Shown here: positions 36,370-45,214 of the stretch, piece after piece
Numbering within the stretch: position 1 is the first letter of the stretch
Layout of the letters: each line of letters starts with the position of its first letter
From: Pedobacter deserti
Lineage (GTDB): Bacteria > Bacteroidota > Bacteroidia > Sphingobacteriales > Sphingobacteriaceae
DNA: 64,000 nt
Direction: 5' to 3'
NCBI RefSeq assembly: GCF_024436415.1
Contig: NZ_JAFMZQ010000001.1
Coordinates: 2,852,001-2,916,000, forward strand
Position numbers and translations under genes: made by a program
The notes under the pieces: model-generated
Databases searched by the model: none
The model's input: the letters and a program-made list of their open reading frames with translations, nothing else
What the model was told of the DNA's origin: nothing

Positions 36370-36375
36370 GCCCGG

Positions 36376-37578
36376 TCAAATTAAATAGCCCAGTAAGGCT
36401 CCTGCAAAAACGATCAAAGGCGGGTTTATCCGGGTATAATTAAGCAATAGGAAAGTTACCGTCATAATGCAGATGGCCATTACGTTCAATCCGACCGGCA
36501 TAACCAGCAGGATAAACGCTGCCAGTATAAAACCAACACTTACGGCATTTATCCCAGCCAGCGAATACTTGATGTGCGTAATCTTTTTAAGGCTTTCCCA
36601 GAAAGGTACAATCAGCAGAACAAGGATCAGTCCGGGAAGATTTATGCCCAGCACGGCAACCGCGCCCCCGGTGATCTGTCCGGCTAAGCCATAGCCAAAA
36701 TTGCGCATCGTTAAAGTTCCTATGTAGCTGGTAAATGAAAAGGTCGGACCTGGTATTGCCTGCTGAAGGGCGAAACCAGATAAAAAACCTGAAGCGTGCA
36801 AATATTGCTTCATCTGCACGAACTCTGTAAACATAAGCGGCACGAGCACCTGACCGCCGCCGAAGATAAAAATTCCGTTACGGTAAAAATTCTCGAAAAG
36901 CCTGATGGGCAGACTAAACGGCGAGGTTCTATTGATAATTGCCCCTAAAAGCGCAAAAACCAACAACACGGCAAAAAAGTAAATCAGCTTTTTGCGGTTT
37001 ATGTTCGAAAACAAGCTTACCCTTATTTCACTTTCTTCCTTTGGAGCCTCTAGTGCTGAAGAAATCATTCCGCCAATCAGAATTGCGATCGGAAAAACAT
37101 AGGCATTGCGAAGTACCAATGTGCATATCACAGCTGATATCGCCAAAAAAATTGACACCTGTGTTTTTAAGACTCTTTTGGAGAGCGTAACAGCACCATA
37201 AGCAACAATCCCTAACGCAATAGGCTCAATAAATTTCAATATTTCGGCAAAGCTGGCTTTCTGATCGAGCCGCGCGTAACTGATGGCCGCAAATGTCATG
37301 ATAGCTGCCGATGGAAGGATCCAGATCAGGAACGTGATCAGCGCGAGTTTCAGTCCCCCCACCTTGTATGCGATACCTACGAGCGTTTGTGTTGAAGCCG
37401 GCCCGGGCAGCACCTGTGCCAGCGCGTGCAGCTCCAGCAGTTCTTCTTCAGATATGTACCGGTTGGTTTTTACAAAGTAGCGCAGTAAAAGCGAGAGATG
37501 CGCCTGAGCTCCGCCAAATGCGGTGAACGTAAAAAACACCACATTCCGGAGAAATAAAAGCTGCCTTTTTTTGATCAA
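36376..37578 (-). CDS. chrA: chromate transporter (CHR family, two-domain form)
   Basis: The 400-residue membrane protein contains two homologous CHR halves (about 1-185 and 210-400), each starting with an FGG motif region: FFTFTAFGGAQAHLSLL and GIFIFGGGQVLVPLM. The PGP motifs (QVLPGPASTQT and QQAIPGPTFSFTS) are characteristic. About ten membrane helices are expected. CHR proteins export chromate using the proton motive force, though some family members may carry other oxyanions. The start is uncertain: TTG at 37578 is the best near-upstream codon. The TPR gene ends 12 bases upstream. Confidence 0.9.
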   Translation of the reverse strand: MIKKRQLLFLRNVVFFTFTAFGGAQAHLSLLLRYFVKTNRYISEEELLELHALAQVLPGPASTQTLVGIAYKVGGLKLALITFLIWILPSAAIMTFAAISYARLDQKASFAEILKFIEPIALGIVAYGAVTLSKRVLKTQVSIFLAISAVICTLVLRNAYVFPIAILIGGMISSALEAPKEESEIRVSLFSNINRKKLIYFFAVLLVFALLGAIINRTSPFSLPIRLFENFYRNGIFIFGGGQVLVPLMFTEFVQMKQYLHASGFLSGFALQQAIPGPTFSFTSYIGTLTMRNFGYGLAGQITGGAVAVLGINLPGLILVLLIVPFWESLKKITHIKYSLAGINAVSVGFILAAFILLVMPVGLNVMAICIMTVTFLLLNYTRINPPLIVFAGALLGYLI

Positions 37579-37589
37579 ACCCAGTTCAG

Positions 37590-37925
37590 TTAGTCGTCTT
37601 CATAGTCGAGCCCCGATGCACTATTATAAGCACCTTGCAGTTCCGAAAAAGCATGCATATCACGTTTGCTCCGTGCTATAGCCATACCGCTCTGATAAAT
37701 TTCTATGGCCAATTGCTTGCGGTCGTGACGTTCGTGTAATTTACCGAGATGATAATAGGTACCGACATAATCAGGATGATCGCTTAAAAGCCTGTTATAA
37801 TAATCCAGCGCAGTATCGTCTTCGCCCTGCGACACATATTCCGTTGCCAGTGCGTATAAGATAAAAGGATCGTTGGGGTCAGTGTTTAAAAAATCCAATA
37901 ACTTGGCTAATCGGGTGCTTTGCAT
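37590..37925 (-). CDS. small TPR-repeat protein
   Basis: This 111-residue protein consists of about two and a half tetratricopeptide repeats (DPFILYALATEYVSQGEDDT, YVGTYYHLGKLHERHDRKQ) and a short acidic tail. It has no signal peptide or membrane helix, so it is likely cytoplasmic and acts as a protein-interaction scaffold; the partner is unknown. It is divergent from etfB and precedes the chromate transporter by 12 bases. Confidence 0.85.
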   Translation of the reverse strand: MQSTRLAKLLDFLNTDPNDPFILYALATEYVSQGEDDTALDYYNRLLSDHPDYVGTYYHLGKLHERHDRKQLAIEIYQSGMAIARSKRDMHAFSELQGAYNSASGLDYEDD

Positions 37926-37947
37926 TTTTTATACCTGCTTTTTTAAT

Positions 37948-37955
37948 TAGATTTG
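37948..37955 (+). promoter_or_regulatory. -7 element of the etfBA promoter
   Basis: TAGATTTG matches TAnnTTTG and lies 50 bases before the etfB ATG at 38006 and just upstream of the divergent TPR gene start. The -33 position is occupied by a T-tract. Confidence 0.45.
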
Positions 37956-38005
37956 CAAAAGAACAAATGCCTGTAAAGGCTCTATTACTTAACAAATATA
38001 TAAGT

Positions 38006-38743
38006 ATGAAAATATTAGTTTGTATCAGCAACGTGCCGGACACGACTACAAAAATAACTTTTACCAACGATAATACACAATTCAATACGGCAGGCGTACA
38101 GTTTATCGTAAACCCATACGATGAGATCGCACTTTCCAGGGCTATCGAACTTTGCGAGGGCGGCAAAGGAACCGTTACTGCGGTCACTGTTGGAGAGAGC
38201 CACACGGAGGCTACGATCAGAAAAGCACTGGCGATTGGCGCTGACGACGCGATGCGCATCAATGCTTCACCAAGAGACGCCTATTTCACTGCTTTTCAGA
38301 TCGCTGAGTATGCAAAAACAGCCGAGTTCGACATGATCTTGTGTGGACGTGAATCTATTGATTATAACGGATCACAGGTTGCCGCAATGATCGGTGAATT
38401 CCTGGATATACCATCCATCTCCATCATTAAGAAGCTCGATTTTGACGGTACAACAGCCACGCTGGAAAGGGAAATTGAAGGCGGGAAGGAAGTGATATCG
38501 GTAAGCGGTAAATTTGTAGCGAGCTGCTCGGAAGGCACCGCAGAACCAAAGATCCCAAATATGCGCGGAATCATGTCGGCCAGAACCAAGCCCCTTCAGG
38601 TTGTGGAGGCAAAGGAACTGGAAGAACTTTCGAAGATACAGGTATTTGAAACGCCTGCACCACGCGGTGCTGTAAAACAAATAAGCCCTGCTGAGCCGGA
38701 GAAGTTGATCGAATTTTTACATACAGAGGCAAAAGTTATTTAA
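38006..38743 (+). CDS. etfB: electron transfer flavoprotein beta subunit
   Basis: The product of about 245 residues starts MKILVCISNVPDT and has the ETF-beta landmarks FIVNPYDEIALSRAIEL, TVGESHTEATIRKALAIGAD, ILCGRESIDYNGSQVAAMIG and the late MRGIMSARTKPL signature. EtfAB takes electrons from acyl-CoA and other dehydrogenases and passes them to the quinone pool via ETF dehydrogenase. ATG at 38006 is chosen; an in-frame ATG 13 codons upstream adds residues unlike the family. etfA follows after 27 bases. Confidence 0.96.
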   Translation: MKILVCISNVPDTTTKITFTNDNTQFNTAGVQFIVNPYDEIALSRAIELCEGGKGTVTAVTVGESHTEATIRKALAIGADDAMRINASPRDAYFTAFQIAEYAKTAEFDMILCGRESIDYNGSQVAAMIGEFLDIPSISIIKKLDFDGTTATLEREIEGGKEVISVSGKFVASCSEGTAEPKIPNMRGIMSARTKPLQVVEAKELEELSKIQVFETPAPRGAVKQISPAEPEKLIEFLHTEAKVI

Positions 38744-38770
38744 CCGGTGCTTCCCTTTAAAATATAAGAT

Positions 38771-39742
38771 ATGTCAGTTTTAGTATATGCAGAACATGTA
38801 GATGGCAAATTTAAGAAGTCTGTGTTTGAAGCAGTCTCTTACGCAAAAGCCATTGCAGATGACCAAAATACCCAGGTAACCGCCTTGTCAATAGGAAACG
38901 TTGACGAGAATGAATTGAAGGCGCTGGGAAGCTACGGCGCTTCAAAAGTGTTGCGCGTTAGCGATCAACAACTTCATAGTTTTGTAAACCAGGCTTACGC
39001 CTCCATTATAAGCGAAGCTGCCAAAGCTGAGAATGCCAATGTCGTCATACTTTCGAACTCATTTTCCGGTAGAGGCCTCGCCCCTCGCGTGGCGGTTAAA
39101 TTGAAAGCCGGCCTTGTAGACGGTGCAATCGAGCTTCCACGTACTGATAACGGAAAATTCCTGGTGAAGAAAAACGCATTTTCAGGTAAAGCCTTTGCTA
39201 CGACAGAACTTCTTTCTGAGATCAAAGTGATCGCTTTGAATCCCAATGCATTTGGAGTAAGGGAATCGGCTGCTGATGTTTCGATTGAGGACTTTGAGGC
39301 TGACGTGAAAGCGACAGACCTGGGCACCGTCGTTAAAGAAATCATTCGGGCCACCGATAAGGTCTCCTTACCTGATGCGGAGATTGTGGTATCTGGCGGC
39401 CGCGGGTTAAAGGGGCCGGAAAATTGGGGTATGATTGAAGAGCTGGCTGGACTTCTGGGGGCTGCTACAGCTTGCTCCAAACCGGTGTCTGATGCAGACT
39501 GGAGACCACATTCCGAGCACGTTGGACAAACGGGTATTGCAATCAGCCCTAACCTGTACATTGCGATCGGCATATCCGGAGCCATCCAGCATCTCGCGGG
39601 TGTCAGTTCGTCAAAAGTAATCGTTGTAATTAATAAAGACCCTGAAGCACCGTTTTTCAAGGTGGCCGACTACGGTATAGTGGGCGATGCCTTTGAGGTT
39701 GTGCCAAAATTAATAGAGGCGTTAAAGGCATATAAATCTTAA
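38771..39742 (+). CDS. etfA: electron transfer flavoprotein alpha subunit
   Basis: The 323-residue product has an N-terminal ETF domain and the C-terminal FAD-binding domain with VSGGRGLKGPENW, GAATACSKPVSDADWRPHSE, VGQTGIAISPNLYIAIGISG and INKDPEAPFFKVADYGIVGD, all diagnostic for EtfA. It binds FAD and forms the heterodimer with EtfB. Its stop overlaps the next gene's ATG by 1 base, so translation of the nuclease-family gene is probably coupled. Confidence 0.97.
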   Translation: MSVLVYAEHVDGKFKKSVFEAVSYAKAIADDQNTQVTALSIGNVDENELKALGSYGASKVLRVSDQQLHSFVNQAYASIISEAAKAENANVVILSNSFSGRGLAPRVAVKLKAGLVDGAIELPRTDNGKFLVKKNAFSGKAFATTELLSEIKVIALNPNAFGVRESAADVSIEDFEADVKATDLGTVVKEIIRATDKVSLPDAEIVVSGGRGLKGPENWGMIEELAGLLGAATACSKPVSDADWRPHSEHVGQTGIAISPNLYIAIGISGAIQHLAGVSSSKVIVVINKDPEAPFFKVADYGIVGDAFEVVPKLIEALKAYKS

Positions 39743-40356
39743 TGAAAAAAGTAAAATTAGACATCGTCGGATTATCTTACAGCCAAACGCAGTCGGGCGC
39801 CTATGCTCTTGTTCTTGGCGAAGTAAACGGCAGGCGCAGGCTTCCTATTATTATTGGTGCATTTGAGGCCCAGGCCATTGCCATAGAAATTGAAAAGATG
39901 ACGCCTAGCCGGCCGCTTACGCACGATCTGTTCAAGACCTTCGCGCAAACCTATAACATACAGATCCAGGAAGTACTTATTTATAATCTGGTGGAGGGCG
40001 TGTTCTTCGCAAAACTCATTTGCACGGACGGAAACGTAACCCAGGAAATTGACGCCAGGACTTCTGATGCCATTGCATTGGCAGTGCGTTTCAATGCGGC
40101 GATTTACACCTACGAATTCATCCTCTCTTCGGCGGGTATTGTGATAGAGGGCAATGACCTGCTTTTTCTGGAAAATATGGACAACATCCCGAAAGAAGAA
40201 GGCACAGAAGATATCACAACCTCTATACCTGGTTCCGGATACAAATCGCTGACTACAGAAGAACTTCAGCAAAAACTTCAGGAAGCAATTGCAGAAGAAG
40301 CTTATGAAAAGGCTGCGAGAATAAGGGACGAATTAAACAAACGAAACCAGGCATAA
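39742..40356 (+). CDS. bifunctional nuclease family protein (DUF151) with UVR motif
   Basis: The 204-residue product has a DUF151/BFN domain (about 1-130; LPIIIGAFEAQAIAIEIE, DARTSDAIALAVRFNAAIYT) and a C-terminal UvrB/UvrC-interaction motif (about 172-204; LQQKLQEAIAEEAYEKAARI). BFN proteins have been linked to RNase/DNase activity in plants, but bacterial members are uncharacterised. The UVR motif suggests interaction with another protein. It is the third gene of the etfBA operon, with a 1-base overlap, and ends just before a strong bidirectional terminator. Confidence 0.9.
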   Translation: MKKVKLDIVGLSYSQTQSGAYALVLGEVNGRRRLPIIIGAFEAQAIAIEIEKMTPSRPLTHDLFKTFAQTYNIQIQEVLIYNLVEGVFFAKLICTDGNVTQEIDARTSDAIALAVRFNAAIYTYEFILSSAGIVIEGNDLLFLENMDNIPKEEGTEDITTSIPGSGYKSLTTEELQQKLQEAIAEEAYEKAARIRDELNKRNQA

Positions 40357-40364
40357 ACTTATTG

Positions 40365-40415
40365 CTAAATAAAAAAGCCCTTGCTTAAACGATAAGCAAG
40401 GGCTTTTTTATTTAG
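40365..40415. terminator. bidirectional Rho-independent terminator
   Basis: A perfect 23-bp inverted repeat (40365-40387 and 40393-40415) with a 5-base loop AACGA has a GC core AGCCCTTGCTT and A- and T-tracts on both sides. It serves the rightward etfBA operon and the leftward gltA gene, which ends at 40426. Confidence 0.95.
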
Positions 40416-40425
40416 TGCGGAATGA

Positions 40426-41712
40426 TCAGCGCTTTGAGATCTCTGTAAACTCGCGATTGGTGTGACCTACGTATACCTGACGCGGGCGGCCAATCGGCTC
40501 TTTGTTTTCGTGCATTTCTTTCCATTGTGCGATCCAGCCCGGGAGCCTGCCCAAAGCAAATAATACCGTAAACATATCGGTCGGGAAACCCAATGCGCGA
40601 TAAATAATACCTGAGTAAAAGTCTACGTTCGGATACAGCTTGCGTTCAATGAAATACGGATCACTTAGTGCAGCTTCTTCCAGCTTCTTTGCAATTTCCA
40701 GCACAGGATCATCGATGCCCAGCTTTCCGAGAATATCGTCGCAGGCCTTCTTAATGATCTTCGCTCTTGGGTCAAAGTTCTTGTATACTCGGTGACCGAA
40801 GCCCATCATGCGGAAAGGGTCATTTTTATCTTTCGCCTTGTTGATCCATTTCTCTGTATCCCCGCCATCATCCTTGATCCGCTCAAGCATTTCAATCACG
40901 GCCTGGTTTGCCCCACCATGCAAAGGCCCCCAAAGTGCAGAAATACCTGCAGAAACCGATGCATACAGATTACAATCAGAAGAACCCACAATGCGAACGG
41001 TAGATGCCGAACAGTTTTGTTCGTGATCAGCATGGAGTATCAGCAAAGTATTCATTGCGCTCACCACAACCGGATCAATTTCAATCTCTTCGGTACGCTG
41101 ACCGAAGATCATGTTCAAGAAATTGCTCACATAATCGTACTTGTTTTTCGGATAAATCCAAGGGTGACCGAGCGACTTTTTGTAAATGAAGGAAACGATG
41201 GTAGGAAACTTCGCCAAAAGCTTGATCATGGTCTGATCCATCATCTCAGGAGTGGAATTCGCGTTAAGCGATTCCGGATAAAATGTAGACAAAGAACAAA
41301 CCAGCGATGCCAGCTGAGCCATGGGGTGCGACTTAGAAGGATATCCGTCGAGGAACTTCTTCATGTCTTCATGTATAAGCGTATGTTTGCTGATCTCAGC
41401 CTGGAAATTACGGAGTTCTTCTGCTTTCGGAAGTTCCCCGTAAATCAGCAGATAAGCTACTTCCAAGAAAGTAGATTTCTCGGCAAGTACTTCAATAGGA
41501 TACCCGCGGTATTTCAGGATGCCCTTCTCTCCGTCCAAAAAAGTAATGGCACTTTTCGTAGAGCCCGTGTTTTTAAAGCCGAAATCCAGGGTCACATGAC
41601 CCGTGAGGTCTCTAAGCTTCGATATATCAATAGCCTTCTCCCCTTCGGTACCTGTAATAACCGGGAATTCGTAAACCTTCCCATCGATCTTAATCTCTGC
41701 GATTTCTGACAT
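40426..41712 (-). CDS. gltA: citrate synthase
   Basis: The 428-residue product is the hexameric-type GltA of Gram-negative bacteria. It has an N-terminal beta domain (DGKVYEFPVITGTEGEKAID) and catalytic residues in the motifs HADHEQNCSAST (His), GPLHGGANQAVIEML and GFGHRVYKNFDPRAK (His), with the late Asp in PNVDFYSGI. It condenses oxaloacetate and acetyl-CoA in the TCA cycle. The DUF3347 gene lies 32 bases upstream on the same strand, but a link in function is not evident. Confidence 0.98.
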   Translation of the reverse strand: MSEIAEIKIDGKVYEFPVITGTEGEKAIDISKLRDLTGHVTLDFGFKNTGSTKSAITFLDGEKGILKYRGYPIEVLAEKSTFLEVAYLLIYGELPKAEELRNFQAEISKHTLIHEDMKKFLDGYPSKSHPMAQLASLVCSLSTFYPESLNANSTPEMMDQTMIKLLAKFPTIVSFIYKKSLGHPWIYPKNKYDYVSNFLNMIFGQRTEEIEIDPVVVSAMNTLLILHADHEQNCSASTVRIVGSSDCNLYASVSAGISALWGPLHGGANQAVIEMLERIKDDGGDTEKWINKAKDKNDPFRMMGFGHRVYKNFDPRAKIIKKACDDILGKLGIDDPVLEIAKKLEEAALSDPYFIERKLYPNVDFYSGIIYRALGFPTDMFTVLFALGRLPGWIAQWKEMHENKEPIGRPRQVYVGHTNREFTEISKR

Positions 41713-41744
41713 ATGTACTTATAATATTATAATAACAAAACTAA

Positions 41745-42269
41745 CTATTTCTTCGCTTTAATTTCTTCCACTACGGAACCGCATTCCATCATCTCATCAC
41801 CATAATACGGATTACGTATGTTCTTCTCCGAGGCGAGCCAGTCGCCACCCTCCCCGCTATTGGCCATAGGGCAATGCTGCACATATATTTCACCTTTGCT
41901 CAGGCTGGCGTGTTTAAATAAGGCGATCAGATCAGTGCTTAATGCGGTAAATTGTTTTCTTTGGGCAGCCAGATCCGGCGCCTTACTGATTTGATCCGCA
42001 AGCAGGGCAGTACTCTCACAGCCTTCACGCTTTTCCAAACCAGCCTTAAGGCTTTGGGCAGCAGTCTTCGCCCCTTCAAAACCCGATGCCACCAATGCAT
42101 TTTTCAGCGAAATGTAGCCGTCATAGATATCCTGGTCCACCGCGTCAGTCAACTCGACTTCAGTACCCGTTTTTACATCAGCCTCGCCGGCAGATGTCTC
42201 ATGATCTTTCTGAGCATTGGTACAGGATAAAGTGACCACTAAAAAGGCGAAGGCTATATACTTTTTCAT
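41745..42269 (-). CDS. DUF3347 lipoprotein
   Basis: The product of about 174 residues has a lipoprotein signal (VVTLSC, Cys about residue 16) and a DUF3347 domain. Helical sequence fills the middle, and the diagnostic C-terminal part YVQHCPMANSGEGGDWLASE, then IRNPYYGDEMMECGSV, contains Cys, Met and His residues that could bind metal. DUF3347 is also found as a module near or within CusB-type copper efflux proteins, so a periplasmic metal-binding role is plausible but unproven. ATG at 42269 is preferred to a TTG three codons upstream. It is followed by gltA. Confidence 0.88.
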   Translation of the reverse strand: MKKYIAFAFLVVTLSCTNAQKDHETSAGEADVKTGTEVELTDAVDQDIYDGYISLKNALVASGFEGAKTAAQSLKAGLEKREGCESTALLADQISKAPDLAAQRKQFTALSTDLIALFKHASLSKGEIYVQHCPMANSGEGGDWLASEKNIRNPYYGDEMMECGSVVEEIKAKK

Positions 42270-42363
42270 TCCGTTCAAATTTTATTGGTAAATATTCAGT
42301 TCCCAGGTCCTAACCCGGCGTTTTCATCGTTTGGGGTAAATTAGCATTTTAATTTAAATAAAT

Positions 42364-42395
42364 AAAAAAGCCCCTGACTTTTCAGGGGCTTTTTT
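42364..42395 (-). terminator. Rho-independent terminator of the small porin gene
   Basis: A 14-bp perfect inverted repeat (42364-42377 and 42382-42395) with a 4-base loop has GC core GCCCCTGA and flanking A/T tracts. It lies about 40 bases beyond the stop of the leftward porin gene and upstream of the DUF3347 gene. Confidence 0.9.
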
Positions 42396-42433
42396 CAAAA
42401 TATCGCTTTTAGATGATTAAAATCTGATTAGAA

Positions 42434-42955
42434 TTATAATCTGAAGCCGTAAGCGATTCTAAATGCTACCTGTCCAATGCCTCCGCCGTCAAACTCAGCC
42501 CCTTCATAACGCAAACCAAGATCTAAACCGTTATCAAAGGCATAACCCACTCCTGGAGCCCAAAGAAATGCAGTGCTGCCGTTGTCTTCTGTCGAGAAAC
42601 CTGCACCCAGTTCACCTGAAAAGTATGCGCTTTCTGCAAAGAAAATTTTGGCACCAGCCTTTACCGGGATAAATCCAAGGCTACCGCCTCCGAAGTCATC
42701 TTTCACCGAGAAGTTGGTGTAACCGGCAGACAGCATACCAGAGATGTTGGCGCTAAAATCTTTCTGTAAACGAAGATCGCCCCCAAGTGCTACACTATAA
42801 GCGTCTTTTGTCGGATAACCGGCACTGAAGCCGATACCCAGACGTGTAGCTCTTGAATCGCCAGACTGTGCGTTAACATTTGTTGTAAAGAATAAAGCCA
42901 CTGCAGCTACTGCGGAAGCTAAAAATTTAGTCGATTTTTTCATGTTGTTCGTCAT
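42434..42955 (-). CDS. small outer-membrane beta-barrel protein
   Basis: The 173-residue product has a signal peptide (about 1-30, TNVNAQ) followed by eight or so amphipathic beta-strands with alternating aromatic and Gly residues, ending in a terminal aromatic-containing strand (VAFRIAYGFRL) typical of outer-membrane insertion. It resembles porin-family/OmpX-like proteins of Bacteroidota with unknown ligand. Two ATG codons are possible (42955 and 42943). Its own terminator follows and it stands alone transcriptionally. Confidence 0.88.
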   Translation of the reverse strand: MTNNMKKSTKFLASAVAAVALFFTTNVNAQSGDSRATRLGIGFSAGYPTKDAYSVALGGDLRLQKDFSANISGMLSAGYTNFSVKDDFGGGSLGFIPVKAGAKIFFAESAYFSGELGAGFSTEDNGSTAFLWAPGVGYAFDNGLDLGLRYEGAEFDGGGIGQVAFRIAYGFRL

Positions 42956-43031
42956 TTAATTTAAATAATAGCGGCATTTTAAGCGTGCCGACTGTCTAAA
43001 TGCAAAACACATGCCATTTGTAACAAAAAAA

Positions 43032-43979
43032 TTAACCGCCCAGGCCGAACTTTTGCTGAATTAGTTCTAAAGCACTGAAATACAATGCCTCAAAATCTCT
43101 ATCGGCCTCCAGCCAGTGGATATGAACACCGTCCTTTTCCATTTTTCTGAAAAAGGTCATCTGACGTTTAGCAAACTGAGAAATAGCGATAGCTAATCGC
43201 TCAACCATCTCATCGTAGCTCATTTCATTCAAAAGGTAGGCGCTTACAAACTTATATTCAAGCCCATAGAATTTAAGCATATCTGCGCCCACCCCGGCTT
43301 TCATCAGGCATTCGACCTCCTCAATTAATCCGCCCTCTAGCCTGGCAAGCAGACGGTCGGACACCCGCTGCCGCCTTCTGGCGATATCGGTATACAGTCC
43401 AATAACCAGCGCATCTATTTCAGGACGCCTGGCCGTTTCCGGCGTGTTACTGCTCAGATAGGCGGCGATCTCTATAGCACGGATCAGACGTTTATGTGAG
43501 GAGCGATCGGCGTGCGCGGTAAATGCTTCGGGGAATTTGTCAAGTTCAACCCTCAACTCCTCGACCGAGCGCGGCAGCAAAATTTCCCGCAGTTTAGTAT
43601 CTACAGGTATAGCAGTGTATTGATGCTGCTGCAAGATGCTGTGAATATACATGCCACTTCCTCCGCAGAGCACCGGAAGAACGTTTTTTTGTATCAGGTG
43701 TTCAAACACGCGGTAGAAATCTTCCTGATAAGCATGCACATGATAATGGGCGCCGGCTTCCTGAATATCGATCAGGTGATAGGAAATGCTTTTGCCAGCA
43801 ACGATGTACTCATGCAGATCCTTCCCTGTTCCAACATTCATACCGCGGAAAATCTGCCTGCTGTCTGCACTAATGATTTCAGCATTTAATGAGGCTGCAA
43901 GATGAGCTGCAAGACGGGTCTTGCCCGAAGCGGTCGGACCCAAAACAACTATAAGCGGATGTTTAACCTTTATATCCAT
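43032..43979 (-). CDS. miaA: tRNA dimethylallyltransferase
   Basis: The 315-residue product has the P-loop VVLGPTASGKTRLA (about residues 10-24), SADSRQIFRGMNVGTGK and YHLIDI motifs, the GGSGMYIHS segment and RLIRAIEIA, all characteristic of MiaA. It adds a dimethylallyl group to A37 of tRNAs reading UNN codons. The final part (AISQFAKRQMTFFRKM) is the tRNA-binding helix. Its start overlaps the stop of the upstream gene by 17 bases, so the two are translated from one message. Confidence 0.97.
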   Translation of the reverse strand: MDIKVKHPLIVVLGPTASGKTRLAAHLAASLNAEIISADSRQIFRGMNVGTGKDLHEYIVAGKSISYHLIDIQEAGAHYHVHAYQEDFYRVFEHLIQKNVLPVLCGGSGMYIHSILQQHQYTAIPVDTKLREILLPRSVEELRVELDKFPEAFTAHADRSSHKRLIRAIEIAAYLSSNTPETARRPEIDALVIGLYTDIARRRQRVSDRLLARLEGGLIEEVECLMKAGVGADMLKFYGLEYKFVSAYLLNEMSYDEMVERLAIAISQFAKRQMTFFRKMEKDGVHIHWLEADRDFEALYFSALELIQQKFGLGG

Positions 43980-44781
43980 TATCAGAGCGCAAGTATAAGA
44001 TATATTTCAAATTGCCCGTATTAAATAGCTTCATATACGATTCTTTCCTGGAGTCTGGCGGCAAACGATGATCAAAAATACGTTCCAATGTATCCTTATC
44101 AAGCCATAAAACCGCAGGTGAAGTAGTTTCAACCAACTGAAAACCCGCCCTTTCGTAAGCCAATCCTTGAGACCAGTCGCGATCGGCGTAACTCATCACA
44201 TCATCTGGTCTGAAAGCCTCTATAAAGTACTTCAGGAGTTTTCCGAAGCCGCCGGTCACTGTGTATCCGCTCAGCGTAGCCAGGCGGATAAGTTCGGCCG
44301 AACGGTATCTTACCCCGTTTCTGTCGATGTTTCTCAAATGGCTGAAACAGGCCACCGCGAGAATCTCCCCGTCTTTTTTCAGCGCGAAACGATGTTTAGC
44401 TTTAGCTGTCCCCATCAAATGGTTGGCGTTAAGAAACGTGTCGGCCTCAGTTTGGCTGATCCTCGACACTGATGTTTGCCTTCCATGAACACGCGTGTTG
44501 AGCCCCAACACAGAACGTAGCCGGCCAATCACCTGTGCTCTCCTGCTGTTCCATATGTCTTCCCATAAATGAAACAGATGTTTGCCCTCATGCTTGTACC
44601 GATCCTGCAGTTCGATGTATATTTCAGGGAGTTTCGCTGTACCTGATGAAATCAGGTTGAGCGCGACTTGAGAATTTTCAAAATAGATTAAATGAAAAGG
44701 ACCGGATGTATGCAGGGAAAACCGCTGGCCTAACAGTTCCAATCCCGCCAAGAGATCAACATGCCAGTTTATACTACCCAA
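43963..44781 (-). CDS. conserved protein with phage-type (Mom/DUF7487-like) C-terminal domain
   Basis: The 272-residue product has no signal peptide. Residues about 110-225 read like a GNAT-related domain found in phage and homing-endonuclease-associated proteins (DUF7487/Mom-like): ANHLMGTAKAKHRFALKKDG, LIRLATLSGYTVTGGFGKLL and MSYADRDWSQGLAYERAGF. The first 100 residues show no known fold. TTG at 44781 is the start: an in-frame TAA lies four codons upstream and no ATG occurs in the first 115 codons. It overlaps miaA by 17 bases and the upstream DUF1801-like gene by 13. The chemical role is unknown; modification of a nucleic acid is one possibility. Confidence 0.72.
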   Translation of the reverse strand: MGSINWHVDLLAGLELLGQRFSLHTSGPFHLIYFENSQVALNLISSGTAKLPEIYIELQDRYKHEGKHLFHLWEDIWNSRRAQVIGRLRSVLGLNTRVHGRQTSVSRISQTEADTFLNANHLMGTAKAKHRFALKKDGEILAVACFSHLRNIDRNGVRYRSAELIRLATLSGYTVTGGFGKLLKYFIEAFRPDDVMSYADRDWSQGLAYERAGFQLVETTSPAVLWLDKDTLERIFDHRLPPDSRKESYMKLFNTGNLKYILYLRSDNGYKG

Positions 44782-45158
44782 CCTTTTTCTTTATACAATT
44801 TGAACCCCCCGGCAAGTGCAGATTCAATTTGAGACAACAGTGTGTCGTCAAGCTTTTTGATATGAAAACAGGACTTGCCTTTTAAATGCTTCAGCAGATT
44901 GGGATCAAATACCTGCTTAATTTCCGGTTCGGCATACACAGGCATGAAATAGAAACCTACATGACCTTTAAATATCTTTACTGAAGCAAAGAACACTTCC
45001 GTACGCGGTTTTCCTTCAATAACCACGTTTTTATTGCTCCACAGATCGTAAACTTCCTCGCTGTTTACCCTGTTCTCAAACCCCATGGTTGCATAGGGCT
45101 GTAAAGAAGCCCGTATGGTTTGGAAAATCTCAACGAAATCTGTTTTAGCCTGATTCAT
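44769..45158 (-). CDS. DUF1801-like protein
   Basis: The 129-residue cytoplasmic protein has the pattern FFASVKIFKGHVGFYFMPVY, then LLKHLKGKSCFHIKKLDDTL, which resembles the YdhG/DUF1801 fold; function of that family is not established. It overlaps the next gene by 13 bases and may share an mRNA with it and miaA. Confidence 0.7.
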   Translation of the reverse strand: MNQAKTDFVEIFQTIRASLQPYATMGFENRVNSEEVYDLWSNKNVVIEGKPRTEVFFASVKIFKGHVGFYFMPVYAEPEIKQVFDPNLLKHLKGKSCFHIKKLDDTLLSQIESALAGGFKLYKEKGWVV

Positions 45159-45214
45159 AATGATAATGGTTTAAACCTACAACACGTTTTGCTTTATATT
45201 GTTTTCTGTGCACA

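Noticed and set aside
40792..41709. 305-codon frame antisense to citrate synthase
   Set aside because: It mirrors gltA, with a Cys/Arg/His-rich composition unlike a folded protein.
43963..44781. Prophage remnant
   Set aside because: Only one protein has phage-type similarity; neighbours are housekeeping genes with tight overlaps.
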